64,000 nucleotides of DNA from an uncultured Saprospiraceae bacterium (GTDB taxonomy: Bacteria > Bacteroidota > Bacteroidia > Chitinophagales > Saprospiraceae): assembly GCA_938007965.1 (NCBI GenBank), contig CALLMH010000052.1, positions 46,105-110,104 of the forward strand, written 5' to 3'. How positions within the stretch are numbered: position 1 is the first letter of the stretch; each line of letters starts with the position of its first letter. The position numbers and the translations under genes were made by a program. The notes below the pieces were generated by a model that did not search any database, was not told where the DNA came from, and saw only the letters and a list, made by a program, of their open reading frames with translations. This document shows, piece by piece, positions 1-8,741 of the stretch.

Positions 1-897
1 GCCCGTAGCGGAGACTTCGGCTGCTCCTGATGGAGTATTATTACAAGTAGCATCAGATTGAGATAAGATAGTAAGAGTAATCTCTGAGGGAGCAATAATA
101 TCGACTGAGACCGTTATCGATTCATTGCTATCATCCGTTACTGTTACTTGGTGCGTGCCACCAGTCAGCATTATAGCGGTTGCACTTGACTCTCCATTGT
201 CCCATTGGTACATATATCCTCCGCTACCACCTGCGGCATTTACTGTAGCGCTTCCGTCCGCAGAATCGCTGCAAGTAGCCTCTGTTATATTGGAGAATGT
301 AGCAGTCAATGGATCTACGGAACCACTTATTACAGTACTTATGCTAGAAGCTACAAATTTATCCTGACTATTGCCATTGGCGCCATTTGCAAGTATAGTC
401 CCTATATACAGTGTGATAGGCCCATCAGCAGATGCAGGTGCTGTCCAGTCTATGTCATAGGTTACAGTATTGTCTGGCTGGAAGTTTTTTGCTGGTTGAT
501 GACCGATATAGGATTTACCTCCTGAGATCTTTACGCTTGTGCTACTTTCTGATGGGGCTACTGAGAAAGTACCTCCATTAGCCAAGTTTTCCTTTAGAGA
601 GACCATCTGAAAACCCGCTCTAGAGGCATTCAATGCTGGACTAGTATCCATGATGGTTACCGTAAGGGGATATGTTTGATTAGGATCGACAGATGAAGGC
701 AATCCGGTAATAGTAACCGTACCATCTAGATTTCCTCCTGGAGAATGACACTGAGTACATGCGCTGTCGTTTGGTCCTCCAGTATACCCGTTTCCATTAG
801 AATTATTTACTGGGTGTGAGCCACTAAATGCAAATAAGATTAGTACGCAAAATATCGAAAATCCGATGGTTGCTTTTTTATTGACGTATCTCTTCAT
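1..897 (-). CDS. Partial secreted protein (C-terminus beyond left edge): signal peptide, CxxCH-containing choice-of-anchor V/Reeler-like region, then SprB-like repeat
   Basis: Open minus-strand frame from ATG at 897 to the window edge (299 codons, no stop), not in the ORF track. Reads MKRYVNKKATIGFSIFCVLILFAFSGSHPVNNSNGNGYTGGPNDSACTQCHSPGG... then ...DPLTATFSNITEATCSDSADGSATVNAAGGSGGYMYQWDNGESSATAIMLTGGTHQVTVTD (SprB-repeat-like). Confidence 0.8.
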   Translation of the reverse strand, partial: MKRYVNKKATIGFSIFCVLILFAFSGSHPVNNSNGNGYTGGPNDSACTQCHSPGGNLDGTVTITGLPSSVDPNQTYPLTVTIMDTSPALNASRAGFQMVSLKENLANGGTFSVAPSESSTSVKISGGKSYIGHQPAKNFQPDNTVTYDIDWTAPASADGPITLYIGTILANGANGNSQDKFVASSISTVISGSVDPLTATFSNITEATCSDSADGSATVNAAGGSGGYMYQWDNGESSATAIMLTGGTHQVTVTDDSNESITVSVDIIAPSEITLTILSQSDATCNNTPSGAAEVSATG

Positions 898-1371
898 GTT
901 TACTTTTTTCTAAATGAGATGTAATGTAATAATTCGTTATATATTACAAGCTATAAACTAGCTATATAAATCAAATATTTGTCTTTGTGAGAAAGTGATA
1001 TTGATTCTTGGATAGGGTAGTAGATTGTTTTCTGTCTCTAATTTCCTAGTGATGATGGGATTTTATACCCGATCTAGTACTTCCGACCTCCAATATGAAG
1101 CTCCAGCCATTATTGCGAGCGTACGGTCGCCAAACAGGTTATATAATAACATTTAATCGACTTGGTTCATTTTATAAAATTGGAAGAGCAAATTGATCTA
1201 GAATTTTGGAATCATCGATACAGGGTATCAAGATATCCGCCGCTCTGCATTGACAGGTGATTCAAATTGGTAATCTATATTTACGATGAACTTACAATAA
1301 AGTGTTAAACTTAGTTTAGAGTACTTAATCATCAATGATATTGATACATTTGGATTATAAAAATATAATTT

Positions 1372-2610
1372 ATGTATAATATTTTAGAGAGCGTATCACA
1401 GATGATTTTACTCGTGGGTTTTACAATCCTGTTTTCTTCTTGTCAAGAGCAAAAGAGACCAGACAGTAGCGTAGGCGTGCTTTCGCAGAAGGTAGAGTCC
1501 TCCATCGAAGTCATTACAGGAGCTCAAAATATAGCAGAATATCATCCACTTATCAAGGACAAAAAGGTAGGAATGGTGGTCAACCAAACGAGCATCATCG
1601 GCGATGGGCATTTGGTTGATTCTCTTCTTAAGTTGGAGGTGGATATAAAAATGATTTTTGCCCCTGAGCATGGATTTAGAGGCGATGCGGATGCTGGGGA
1701 GCAAGTCAAGGATAGCAGAGATTCGAAAACGGGGATACCTGTGGTCTCTCTGTATGGAAAAAAGAAAAAACCGACGAAATCTGATTTGTCAGGTATTGAA
1801 GTTATGGTGTTTGATATCCAGGATGTGGGAGCTCGGTTTTATACATATATTTCTTCTTTGCATTATGTGATGGAGGCATGTGCAGAATCCAATATCCCAA
1901 TACTAATATTAGATAGGCCCAACCCCAACGCACATTATATAGATGGTCCTGTACTGGAGATGAAGTACAAGTCATTCGTGGGGATGCATCCGGTGCCTGT
2001 AGTATATGGGATGACGATAGGTGAGTATGGCCAAATGATCAATGGGGAAGGGTGGCTAAGTAATGGACTGAAAGCTGATCTGACTGTTATCAAAAACCGC
2101 AATTATGATCACAATACTTATTATAATTTACCTGTAAAGCCTTCCCCAAATCTTCCTAATATACAATCAATATTGCTCTATCCTTCTCTATGCTTTTTCG
2201 AAGGCACTGTGATGAGTGTTGGTAGAGGTACCGATACGCAGTTTCAAGTCATTGGACATCCAAGATATAATAGTGGTACTCATAAATTTACTCCCAAATC
2301 AGGACCTGGCTCAAAATATCCAAAACATGAGAATAAAGCCTGTCTCGGAGTAGACTTGACCCAGAAGACAAAGGGAGAATTATTTGATTTTGGTAGACTT
2401 GATCTTTCTTACTTATTGGATTCATATTCAAATTTACAATCACAGGGAATTCCATTTTTTAATGATAATAACTTCTTTGAGAAATTGGCTGGGACATCGA
2501 ATCTACGCAGTCAAATTAAGAATGGGAAAAGCGAGGAAGAGATCAGAACTAGTTGGGAGCAAGACATTGCTGATTTCAAAAAAATAAGAAAGAAATATCT
2601 CCTTTATTGA
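1372..2610 (+). CDS. DUF1343 family protein (NamZ-like exo-beta-N-acetylmuramidase family), probable lipoprotein
   Basis: 412 aa with VGMVVNQTS, FAPEHGFRGDADAGE, VFDIQDVGARFYTYISSLHYVMEAC, ILDRPNPN and SVGRGTDTQFQVIGHP motifs; N-terminal hydrophobic segment then SSCQ. Confidence 0.85.
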   Translation: MYNILESVSQMILLVGFTILFSSCQEQKRPDSSVGVLSQKVESSIEVITGAQNIAEYHPLIKDKKVGMVVNQTSIIGDGHLVDSLLKLEVDIKMIFAPEHGFRGDADAGEQVKDSRDSKTGIPVVSLYGKKKKPTKSDLSGIEVMVFDIQDVGARFYTYISSLHYVMEACAESNIPILILDRPNPNAHYIDGPVLEMKYKSFVGMHPVPVVYGMTIGEYGQMINGEGWLSNGLKADLTVIKNRNYDHNTYYNLPVKPSPNLPNIQSILLYPSLCFFEGTVMSVGRGTDTQFQVIGHPRYNSGTHKFTPKSGPGSKYPKHENKACLGVDLTQKTKGELFDFGRLDLSYLLDSYSNLQSQGIPFFNDNNFFEKLAGTSNLRSQIKNGKSEEEIRTSWEQDIADFKKIRKKYLLY

Positions 2611-2696
2611 ACCTTATAAATGGTATCCCGCCTAAATTCTTAACAACCATTTAACTGAAATATTGGTTACATTCCTAGACGATAGATGTTATACAT

Positions 2697-3395
2697 ATGT
2701 ATCGTATAAAAATCAAGTTTATGAGAAATATTCTAACAATACTGTTTTTAGCATTGACCTCCTCTGTGGTCATCGGTCAATCTATGACTTCTGCAGCTGA
2801 CAATGATCCCGCTGCGAAAAAAATCCTAGATAAGTTAAAGAAAGAATATGACACGTATCAATCCATGGAAGTAGATTTCGATCTCATTCTTGAATTGCCA
2901 GGTCAAGAATCTGAAACTCAAAAAGGATTGGTCATTCAGCAAGATGAAAAATTCAAGCTTCAGCTAGACGATAGATCCATTTATTCTGACGGAGAATATG
3001 TATGGCTATACGTAAAGAAAAACAATGAAGTCCAGATCAATGATGCGGATATGGGGGACGAGGCAAATATGTTGTCACCAAAAGATATGCTGAAACTATA
3101 TGAATCTGGAGAGTTTGTATATGCTATAACCGCGGAGCCATTATTAGATGGTAAGAAGGTAACTCAGATAGAATTCAAGCCATTGGACAGAGATAGTGAG
3201 TTTTCCAAAATGACGTTGTATGTCTCTAAAAAGACAAGTGAAATGGTCCAAATGAAAGTTTTTTCCAAGGATGGAGGTAGATATACCTTAAAAATTAACG
3301 ATATTGCAGCAAACGGAAAATATAGCCCGGAAGTATTTAGATTCGACGAATCATTGTTTCCAGGAGTACATATAGAAGATCTGAGGATTGATTAA
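2697..3395 (+). CDS. lolA: LolA-like outer-membrane lipoprotein carrier protein (likely start M at 2721)
   Basis: Signal peptide MRNILTILFLALTSSVVIGQS; LolA-like core (LDKLKKEYDTYQSMEVDFDLILELPGQ..., KGLVIQQDEKFKLQL..., YSDGEYVWLYVKKNNEVQIND). Confidence 0.75.
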   Translation: MYRIKIKFMRNILTILFLALTSSVVIGQSMTSAADNDPAAKKILDKLKKEYDTYQSMEVDFDLILELPGQESETQKGLVIQQDEKFKLQLDDRSIYSDGEYVWLYVKKNNEVQINDADMGDEANMLSPKDMLKLYESGEFVYAITAEPLLDGKKVTQIEFKPLDRDSEFSKMTLYVSKKTSEMVQMKVFSKDGGRYTLKINDIAANGKYSPEVFRFDESLFPGVHIEDLRID

Positions 3396-3422
3396 TAGAA
3401 CTATTCTCAGTTTACCAACCGT

Positions 3423-3457
3423 AGCGATTCTTAAGTAATTAGGAATCGCTTTTTTTA
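3423..3457 (+). terminator. Rho-independent terminator after lolA-like gene
   Basis: agcgattc ... gaatcgct stem followed by ttttttt. Confidence 0.75.
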
Positions 3458-3473
3458 TAATAAATTATTAGTA

Positions 3474-3531
3474 GGGAAATCCGAAAATAACGAATATCCT
3501 TATTCCATAACAGTTTTTCTAATTACTTCTG
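3474..3531. repeat. Dispersed intergenic repeat B, copy 1
   Basis: gggaaatccgaaaataacgaatatccttattccataacag...cttctg; 52/58 positions match 56729..56786. Confidence 0.7.
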
Positions 3532-3543
3532 CTTAAGGGCTTC

Positions 3544-3624
3544 TAAAGTGACGCGCGTTTGCTTTGCAAGCCATTCTGACTAAAACAAGGTTCTATTTTT
3601 AACGAAAATTAATCTCCGAAAAAC
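3544..3624. repeat. Dispersed intergenic repeat A, copy 1
   Basis: taaagtgacgcgcgtttgctttgcaagcc...ctccgaaaaac; 75/81 positions match 10172..10252 without gaps. Confidence 0.8.
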
Positions 3625-4038
3625 TACACTGACTAAGGCCGTTTTAACTTATTTCAGCAACTTTATAAAATACCTGAATCCAGAAAGTGACCTTACTCAT
3701 GAACATCCCTTAGTACGAGTTGATTTCTAAGATGATATGACTCGGGCATAGATTTGCTTAATCTCAGTACCTTAAGAGGTTAATTACGTAAAGTACGGAT
3801 GGATGCATTTCAGTTTTTTCTTGTCGAATTTTTAAGAATAGTTTTGTCAATGTCTTCAAAGCGATTAAGTACTGATGAATAGTCAACATTTTATGATTTA
3901 TTAAGAACATAACTTATAAAATTCTATTTAATATTATATTCGCATTTCGATCAAATATTGGTCTACCCAATTAGTATAAATATAGGGTTGAACTGAGAAT
4001 CGAGGACTAATTTTATACAATAAATAAAATCTACAGGT

Positions 4039-4389
4039 ATGGGAAATGCTAAATTTAATATTGACAGATACGATTACTCATTAGAAATGCAGGCAACTGA
4101 CGAAGGTGTAAGGTCAAAAACTTTTGCTTGCATAAGTTTATTCTCAAATGGTAAGAATGTAGCAGATCTGAACTTTTTAGTTCCAGGGGAGATACCTTCT
4201 AGAAAATACTTCGCGGGAGAACAATTGAACATAGACTTGATATATGAGAAATTGGCACCGACTATAGATATGTTGCGACATGAAAAGCCTTTGAGATTAT
4301 TGGTCTGGCACGGAGGAACGCACGACGAGCCTACGCACATAGAGGCACGATTAGATACTGGAAATCTAGAAGAAGTCGGTAAAAAATAA
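4039..4389 (+). CDS. Hypothetical protein, 116 aa
   Basis: ATG ORF followed by a terminator hairpin; no family recognised. Confidence 0.6.
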   Translation: MGNAKFNIDRYDYSLEMQATDEGVRSKTFACISLFSNGKNVADLNFLVPGEIPSRKYFAGEQLNIDLIYEKLAPTIDMLRHEKPLRLLVWHGGTHDEPTHIEARLDTGNLEEVGKK

Positions 4390-4423
4390 AAATACACAAG
4401 ATATCTACAATACCAAGATTACT

Positions 4424-4453
4424 AAAATGCGGTGCAATTTGTACCGCATTTTT
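4424..4453 (+). terminator. Rho-independent terminator after the 116-aa ORF
   Basis: aaaatgcggt ... accgcatttt stem with T-run. Confidence 0.7.
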
Positions 4454-4543
4454 GCTTATATGATACCTATTCTCAAGAATATGAATATTTTATATAGAAA
4501 TATATAGATATGTACAGTAATTTTGGCAATTTCGCAGCCAATT

Positions 4544-5551
4544 ATGATGGAAGACATTACAGAATTAAAATCATATCTCTCAGTTCCTAGAGATATTACA
4601 TTGATAGCTCACAGAAATCCTGATGGTGATGCATTAGGAAGTGCGCTTGGATTGAGGCTTTATCTTGAGAGAAAAGGACATTTCGTCAAGGTGGTCATGC
4701 CTAGCGAAAGTCCCAATATATTCTCTTACTTACCACATTTTTATGACGTTGTTGTATTTGATCTCAGTCATGATAATGCGAGAGCGGCACTAAAAGAAGC
4801 TGATTGTATATTTTGTCTTGATTTTAATGGATTGGATAGAGTAGATAAACTTGGTGCTACAATTCAGGAATCCGAAGCGGTAAAAGTGCTAATAGATCAT
4901 CATCTAGATCCAGAACCATTTGTCGATCATATGTTTTCGGATACAGAGGCCAGTTCTACTTGTGAGCTTGTATACAACTTCATAGAAGATATGGGGGATG
5001 CAGGATTAGTAGATGAAAAAATAGGTAATTGCTTGTTTACTGGTTTGATTACTGATACCGGATCTTTCAAATATAATACACGACCGAATACTTACACTGT
5101 TGCGGCCAAGTTGAAAATAGCAGGGGTGGATGATTATCTCCTCAATGATACGATTAGCAATAGCCTCAAACCAAAGAATCTTAGACTGCTTGGTCATTGT
5201 CTGGCCAACCGTATGGAGATCATTGAAGAGTATGGAGCCGCATATATATATCTGACGAAGAAAGACTATGCGGAATTTGATATACAGAGAGGCGATACAG
5301 AGGGTATAGTCAATTACTTATTGATGATGAAATCAATAAAAGTAGCGGCATTCATAACCCAACAGCCGAGTATAGTAAAGATCTCACTAAGAAGTAAAGG
5401 AGATATATCTGTACAGAAAATAGCATCTGAAAACTTTAATGGAGGTGGGCATAAAAATGCATCTGGAGGTGCGCAATATGGATCTCTTACTGATGTTATA
5501 AACAAATTCAAGAAAGCGATCCCAGAACATTTGCCAAAATTAGAAGTTTGA
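4544..5551 (+). CDS. nrnA: DHH/DHHA1 family phosphoesterase (NrnA-like oligoribonuclease/pAp phosphatase)
   Basis: ITLIAHRNPDGDALGSALGL, CLDFNGLDRVDKLG, VLIDHHLDP, GLITDTGSFKYNT, NGGGHKNASGG motifs. The track start at 4523 is a TTG inside a promoter-like motif; ATG at 4544 or 4547 is more likely. Confidence 0.85.
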   Translation: MMEDITELKSYLSVPRDITLIAHRNPDGDALGSALGLRLYLERKGHFVKVVMPSESPNIFSYLPHFYDVVVFDLSHDNARAALKEADCIFCLDFNGLDRVDKLGATIQESEAVKVLIDHHLDPEPFVDHMFSDTEASSTCELVYNFIEDMGDAGLVDEKIGNCLFTGLITDTGSFKYNTRPNTYTVAAKLKIAGVDDYLLNDTISNSLKPKNLRLLGHCLANRMEIIEEYGAAYIYLTKKDYAEFDIQRGDTEGIVNYLLMMKSIKVAAFITQQPSIVKISLRSKGDISVQKIASENFNGGGHKNASGGAQYGSLTDVINKFKKAIPEHLPKLEV

Positions 5552-5556
5552 TAGAG

Positions 5557-5582
5557 TACCATTTCGATGGTAGTGTTTTTTC
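5557..5582 (+). terminator. Rho-independent terminator after nrnA-like gene
   Basis: taccat-ttcg-atggta hairpin followed by a T-rich run. Confidence 0.6.
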
Positions 5583-5603
5583 ACGAATGATAAATAAAAT
5601 AAA

Positions 5604-6503
5604 TTGAATAAAATGTTGAATAGGATATTAATCTGTTTTGTAGTTATCTCGATGGTAGCATGTGGACAAACAGGAGAAAAAGAAATGATTACACCAAGTG
5701 GATTTCCTTACACTCATAGTAAAGTAGGAACTGAAAAAGTAAATCCAGGGGATTTTATATCATTTACACTAAAAATAGAAGGTAGCGATGGAAGAGTATT
5801 GCAAGATCTACCAGAAGGTCCTAACATGCCAATCATGCAGATGCCAACAGCTGAAAACCCGCTATCCCAGACCAATCCTATATTGGAAGCAATGGAGGAG
5901 GCTAGCCTAGGTGACACATTTGTAATTACTATGCCGATCGATTCTCTTCCAAATGTAAAGAGCAATCCTCAATTTGCAGGTCTAGAATATCTCCGATATA
6001 CTAGTGTCGTAATAGATATACAGGATGAAGCGGCTAGAAAGGCAGCTGATGAAGAAAAAAGACTAGAAGTAGAAGCAGCTATTGCAGCAAATGCGAAAAG
6101 AATTCCTGAAATAGATGAAATGTTGATTACGACTGTTAAAGATTACAAAAGTGGTAAGCTCAAAACAGAAACACTCGATAGTGGATTAAAGTATGTAATC
6201 CACAACCCAGGAGATGGCGTGCAAGCTGAGAATGGAAAACAAGTATCCGTAGATTACTATGGAGTAACGATGGACAATAAGATGTTCGATAACAGTTTCA
6301 GAAGAGGATCACCGTATACATTTACCTTGGGTAGAGGTGAAGTAATCAAGGGCTGGGATCTAGGGATTCCATTGCTGAAGACTGGCGGTAGTGCGACACT
6401 ATTCATACCGTATCAATTGGCATACGGAGAAGCGGGTAGTCCACCCAATATCGGACCTAAAGCTGAACTCGTATTCTACGTCGAGTTAAAAGACGTAAAG
6501 TAA
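5604..6503 (+). CDS. FKBP-type peptidyl-prolyl cis-trans isomerase, lipoprotein
   Basis: Lipobox-like MVACGQ; C-terminal FKBP core (VSVDYYGVTMDNKMFDNSFRRGSPYTFTLGRGEVIKGWDLGIPLLKTGGSATLFIPYQLAYGEAG); a divergent FKBP-like region precedes it. Confidence 0.85.
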   Translation: MNKMLNRILICFVVISMVACGQTGEKEMITPSGFPYTHSKVGTEKVNPGDFISFTLKIEGSDGRVLQDLPEGPNMPIMQMPTAENPLSQTNPILEAMEEASLGDTFVITMPIDSLPNVKSNPQFAGLEYLRYTSVVIDIQDEAARKAADEEKRLEVEAAIAANAKRIPEIDEMLITTVKDYKSGKLKTETLDSGLKYVIHNPGDGVQAENGKQVSVDYYGVTMDNKMFDNSFRRGSPYTFTLGRGEVIKGWDLGIPLLKTGGSATLFIPYQLAYGEAGSPPNIGPKAELVFYVELKDVK

Positions 6504-6523
6504 GTTAGCTGTTAATTTTGTTG

Positions 6524-6580
6524 AAGTGCTAAAGCATATTGGACATTACGCGTCTATTTGCTTTAGCACTTTGTGTTTTT
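6524..6580 (+). terminator. Terminator after FKBP gene
   Basis: aagtgctaaagca ... tgctttagcactt 13-bp stem with T-rich tail. Confidence 0.65.
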
Positions 6581-6623
6581 ATGAATCATCTTATCTTAGT
6601 ATTTTTAATCTAATCAGTAAAAA

Positions 6624-7697
6624 ATGACAACAGATCAACTCAATGAAATGAAGGAGCGGTTAGTCTTGATAAGAGGCTATCTGGATGTGGATAGGCGGTT
6701 GTCAGAGATAGATGAGAAAGAACAGTTAAGTATGGATCCTAATCTATGGGATGATCCCAAGAAGGCTGAACTATTACTCAAGGAACTAAAAAGTCACAAG
6801 AACTGGGTCGCTAAGTATAATAAGATAAACGAAATCGTAGAAGATGCAGAAGTACTCCTAGAATTTCAAAAAATGGGAGAAGCGACGGAAGAAGAAGTAG
6901 ATACCAGATATAAACAAGCGCTAGCCATCATCGAAGAGGTAGAATTCAGGTCTACGCTCAATCGAGAAGAAGATGAACTGTCTTGTTTATTAGAAATCAA
7001 TGCCGGTGCTGGAGGTACAGAGGCTTGTGACTGGTCTGAAATGCTCTATCGAATGTATGTTAGATACGGAGAGCAGAATGATATGAAGGTAACAGAACTC
7101 AATAGGGTAGATGGCGAAGTAGCAGGTATCAAGAGTGTAACCTTACAACTAGAGGGTGAATATGCATACGGACTACTACAAGGGGAAAATGGAGTACACA
7201 GATTGGTCCGTGTCAGTCCGTTTAACGCGCAAGGGAAGCGGATGACATCATTCGCATCTGTATTCGTCCATCCAATGATAGATGATAGTATCGAGATAGA
7301 AATCAATCCTGCAGACATAGAGTGGGATACATTTAGAGCTTCTGGTGCAGGAGGTCAACACGTAAACAAAACCGAATCTGCAGTTAGAGTCCGTCACTTA
7401 CCATCAGGTATTACAGCGGAGTGTCAGGAAGGGAGATCCCAACTTCAGAATAGAGAAATCGCCATGCGTATGCTTAAATCTCGACTGTATGAAGTAGAGT
7501 TAGAAAAGCAGAGGGCCGAAAAAGCCGAAATAGAGGCAGGTAAGATGAAGAATGAGTGGGGTAGTCAGATCCGCTCATATGTATTAGACGATAGAAGAGT
7601 AAAAGACCACAGAACTAAGGCTGAAAATAGAAATACGGATGCTGTTCTTGATGGAGACTTAGAGCTATTTATAAAGGCTTATCTGATGTGGAAATAG
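6624..7697 (+). CDS. prfB: Peptide chain release factor 2
   Basis: SPF anticodon-like tripeptide ([19 protein letters not shown]), GGQ motif ([19 protein letters not shown]), [20 protein letters not shown]. Continuous frame. Confidence 0.95.
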   Translation: MTTDQLNEMKERLVLIRGYLDVDRRLSEIDEKEQLSMDPNLWDDPKKAELLLKELKSHKNWVAKYNKINEIVEDAEVLLEFQKMGEATEEEVDTRYKQALAIIEEVEFRSTLNREEDELSCLLEINAGAGGTEACDWSEMLYRMYVRYGEQNDMKVTELNRVDGEVAGIKSVTLQLEGEYAYGLLQGENGVHRLVRVSPFNAQGKRMTSFASVFVHPMIDDSIEIEINPADIEWDTFRASGAGGQHVNKTESAVRVRHLPSGITAECQEGRSQLQNREIAMRMLKSRLYEVELEKQRAEKAEIEAGKMKNEWGSQIRSYVLDDRRVKDHRTKAENRNTDAVLDGDLELFIKAYLMWK

Positions 7698-7810
7698 ATT
7701 TATATGTATGGTGGCCAATGAAGTCTATCTACTAAAAACCATATCATCACACAATTGTACTGTTTTCCTTACTTCTAAACTACCATTTTTAAAATACGAT
7801 TTTAAAATTG

Positions 7811-8545
7811 TCATTGATTGTTCTTATTTAATACGATAGGATCTTGTCTCAGTAGATCAACAAGTGTTTGGTAGATCTCTGGAAGGGATCGCTGAAATGC
7901 CTCGGGCTGTTCGAAAAAAGTTTCAATACACACGGCAAACATCTCTTTCATGTTAATACCTCCATAGTTTTTGAGAAATTTATTGTTTCCGCTCCTTATG
8001 ACATGCATCTTATTGAATGCTAGTTCTGCCCAGATAGCCCATTCTATCTTCTTGAAAAACCAATTGAATATCTCATCAAATCCATTCTCAGCTTCTATGA
8101 CGTGAGCCATCTCATGAAGTGCCACATTCACTGCATCATTGGGATATCTAAAACCCTCGACTACATCTTGCCAGGAGAAAAAAATTGTTTCATTATCAAA
8201 ATCGATATGGCCAAGAAATGGCTCGCCATATCCAGGATACATATACCTATACGGCTTTACGACTATGTTGGTGAACTTCGTCGGGAGATAGTTATTAAGA
8301 CCAAATGTAATCTGAATGATAGAACTGCCAATTACAGCACGCATTTCTCTTGTCACTTTTGGGAACTCCACCGAGCTGAATGATAAGATATTGAGAAGAT
8401 GGTATAGCCTAAGTCGAAATAAGCTTCGTAGACGATCATTAAGCATCACATAGTAAGATGAATAGTGCATGAGAATCTTGTGATATTCTAGATCAATTGA
8501 TTCAGGAACTGTCCTATGTATATGTTTTATGTAAAATGCTTTCAT
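7811..8545 (-). CDS. MtfA-like zinc-dependent peptidase (M90 family)
   Basis: HEMAHVIEAENGFDEIFNWF (HExxH), SWQDVVEGFRYPNDAVNVALHE, FAVCIETFFEQPEAF. Confidence 0.8.
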   Translation of the reverse strand: MKAFYIKHIHRTVPESIDLEYHKILMHYSSYYVMLNDRLRSLFRLRLYHLLNILSFSSVEFPKVTREMRAVIGSSIIQITFGLNNYLPTKFTNIVVKPYRYMYPGYGEPFLGHIDFDNETIFFSWQDVVEGFRYPNDAVNVALHEMAHVIEAENGFDEIFNWFFKKIEWAIWAELAFNKMHVIRSGNNKFLKNYGGINMKEMFAVCIETFFEQPEAFQRSLPEIYQTLVDLLRQDPIVLNKNNQ

Positions 8546-8741
8546 CGCGTTATGATTATCCTACAGATCTAGATTGATGACGTATATATTTTATTAAGTG
8601 CTACCGTAAACAAAGAGAAAACATTGGGTTTAATTTTGTTAACCATAAATATACTAATTGAAGTTTGGTTAATATATTATTTAATAGAAGATAATTATAC
8701 CTTTCGAAACCTCTTACCTACATTCGTAGTATCATCAGATT

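Noticed and set aside
125-525. Plus-strand ORFs 125..367 and 205..525
   Set aside because: Antisense to a clear minus-strand signal-peptide/SprB-like CDS (1..897); no recognisable product.
1408-1704. Minus-strand 98-aa ORF overlapping the DUF1343 gene, and similar shadow ORFs in prfB, pnp, glnS and argS
   Set aside because: Fully antisense to well-supported genes; no domain signature.
3474-3624. Repeats A and B considered as protein-coding remnants
   Set aside because: Frames across the copies contain stops and no conserved reading frame could be recognised.
3625-4030. AT-rich ~400-bp gap considered as a degraded transposase
   Set aside because: No frame gave a convincing transposase motif on either strand; only adjacent repeats A and B are supported.
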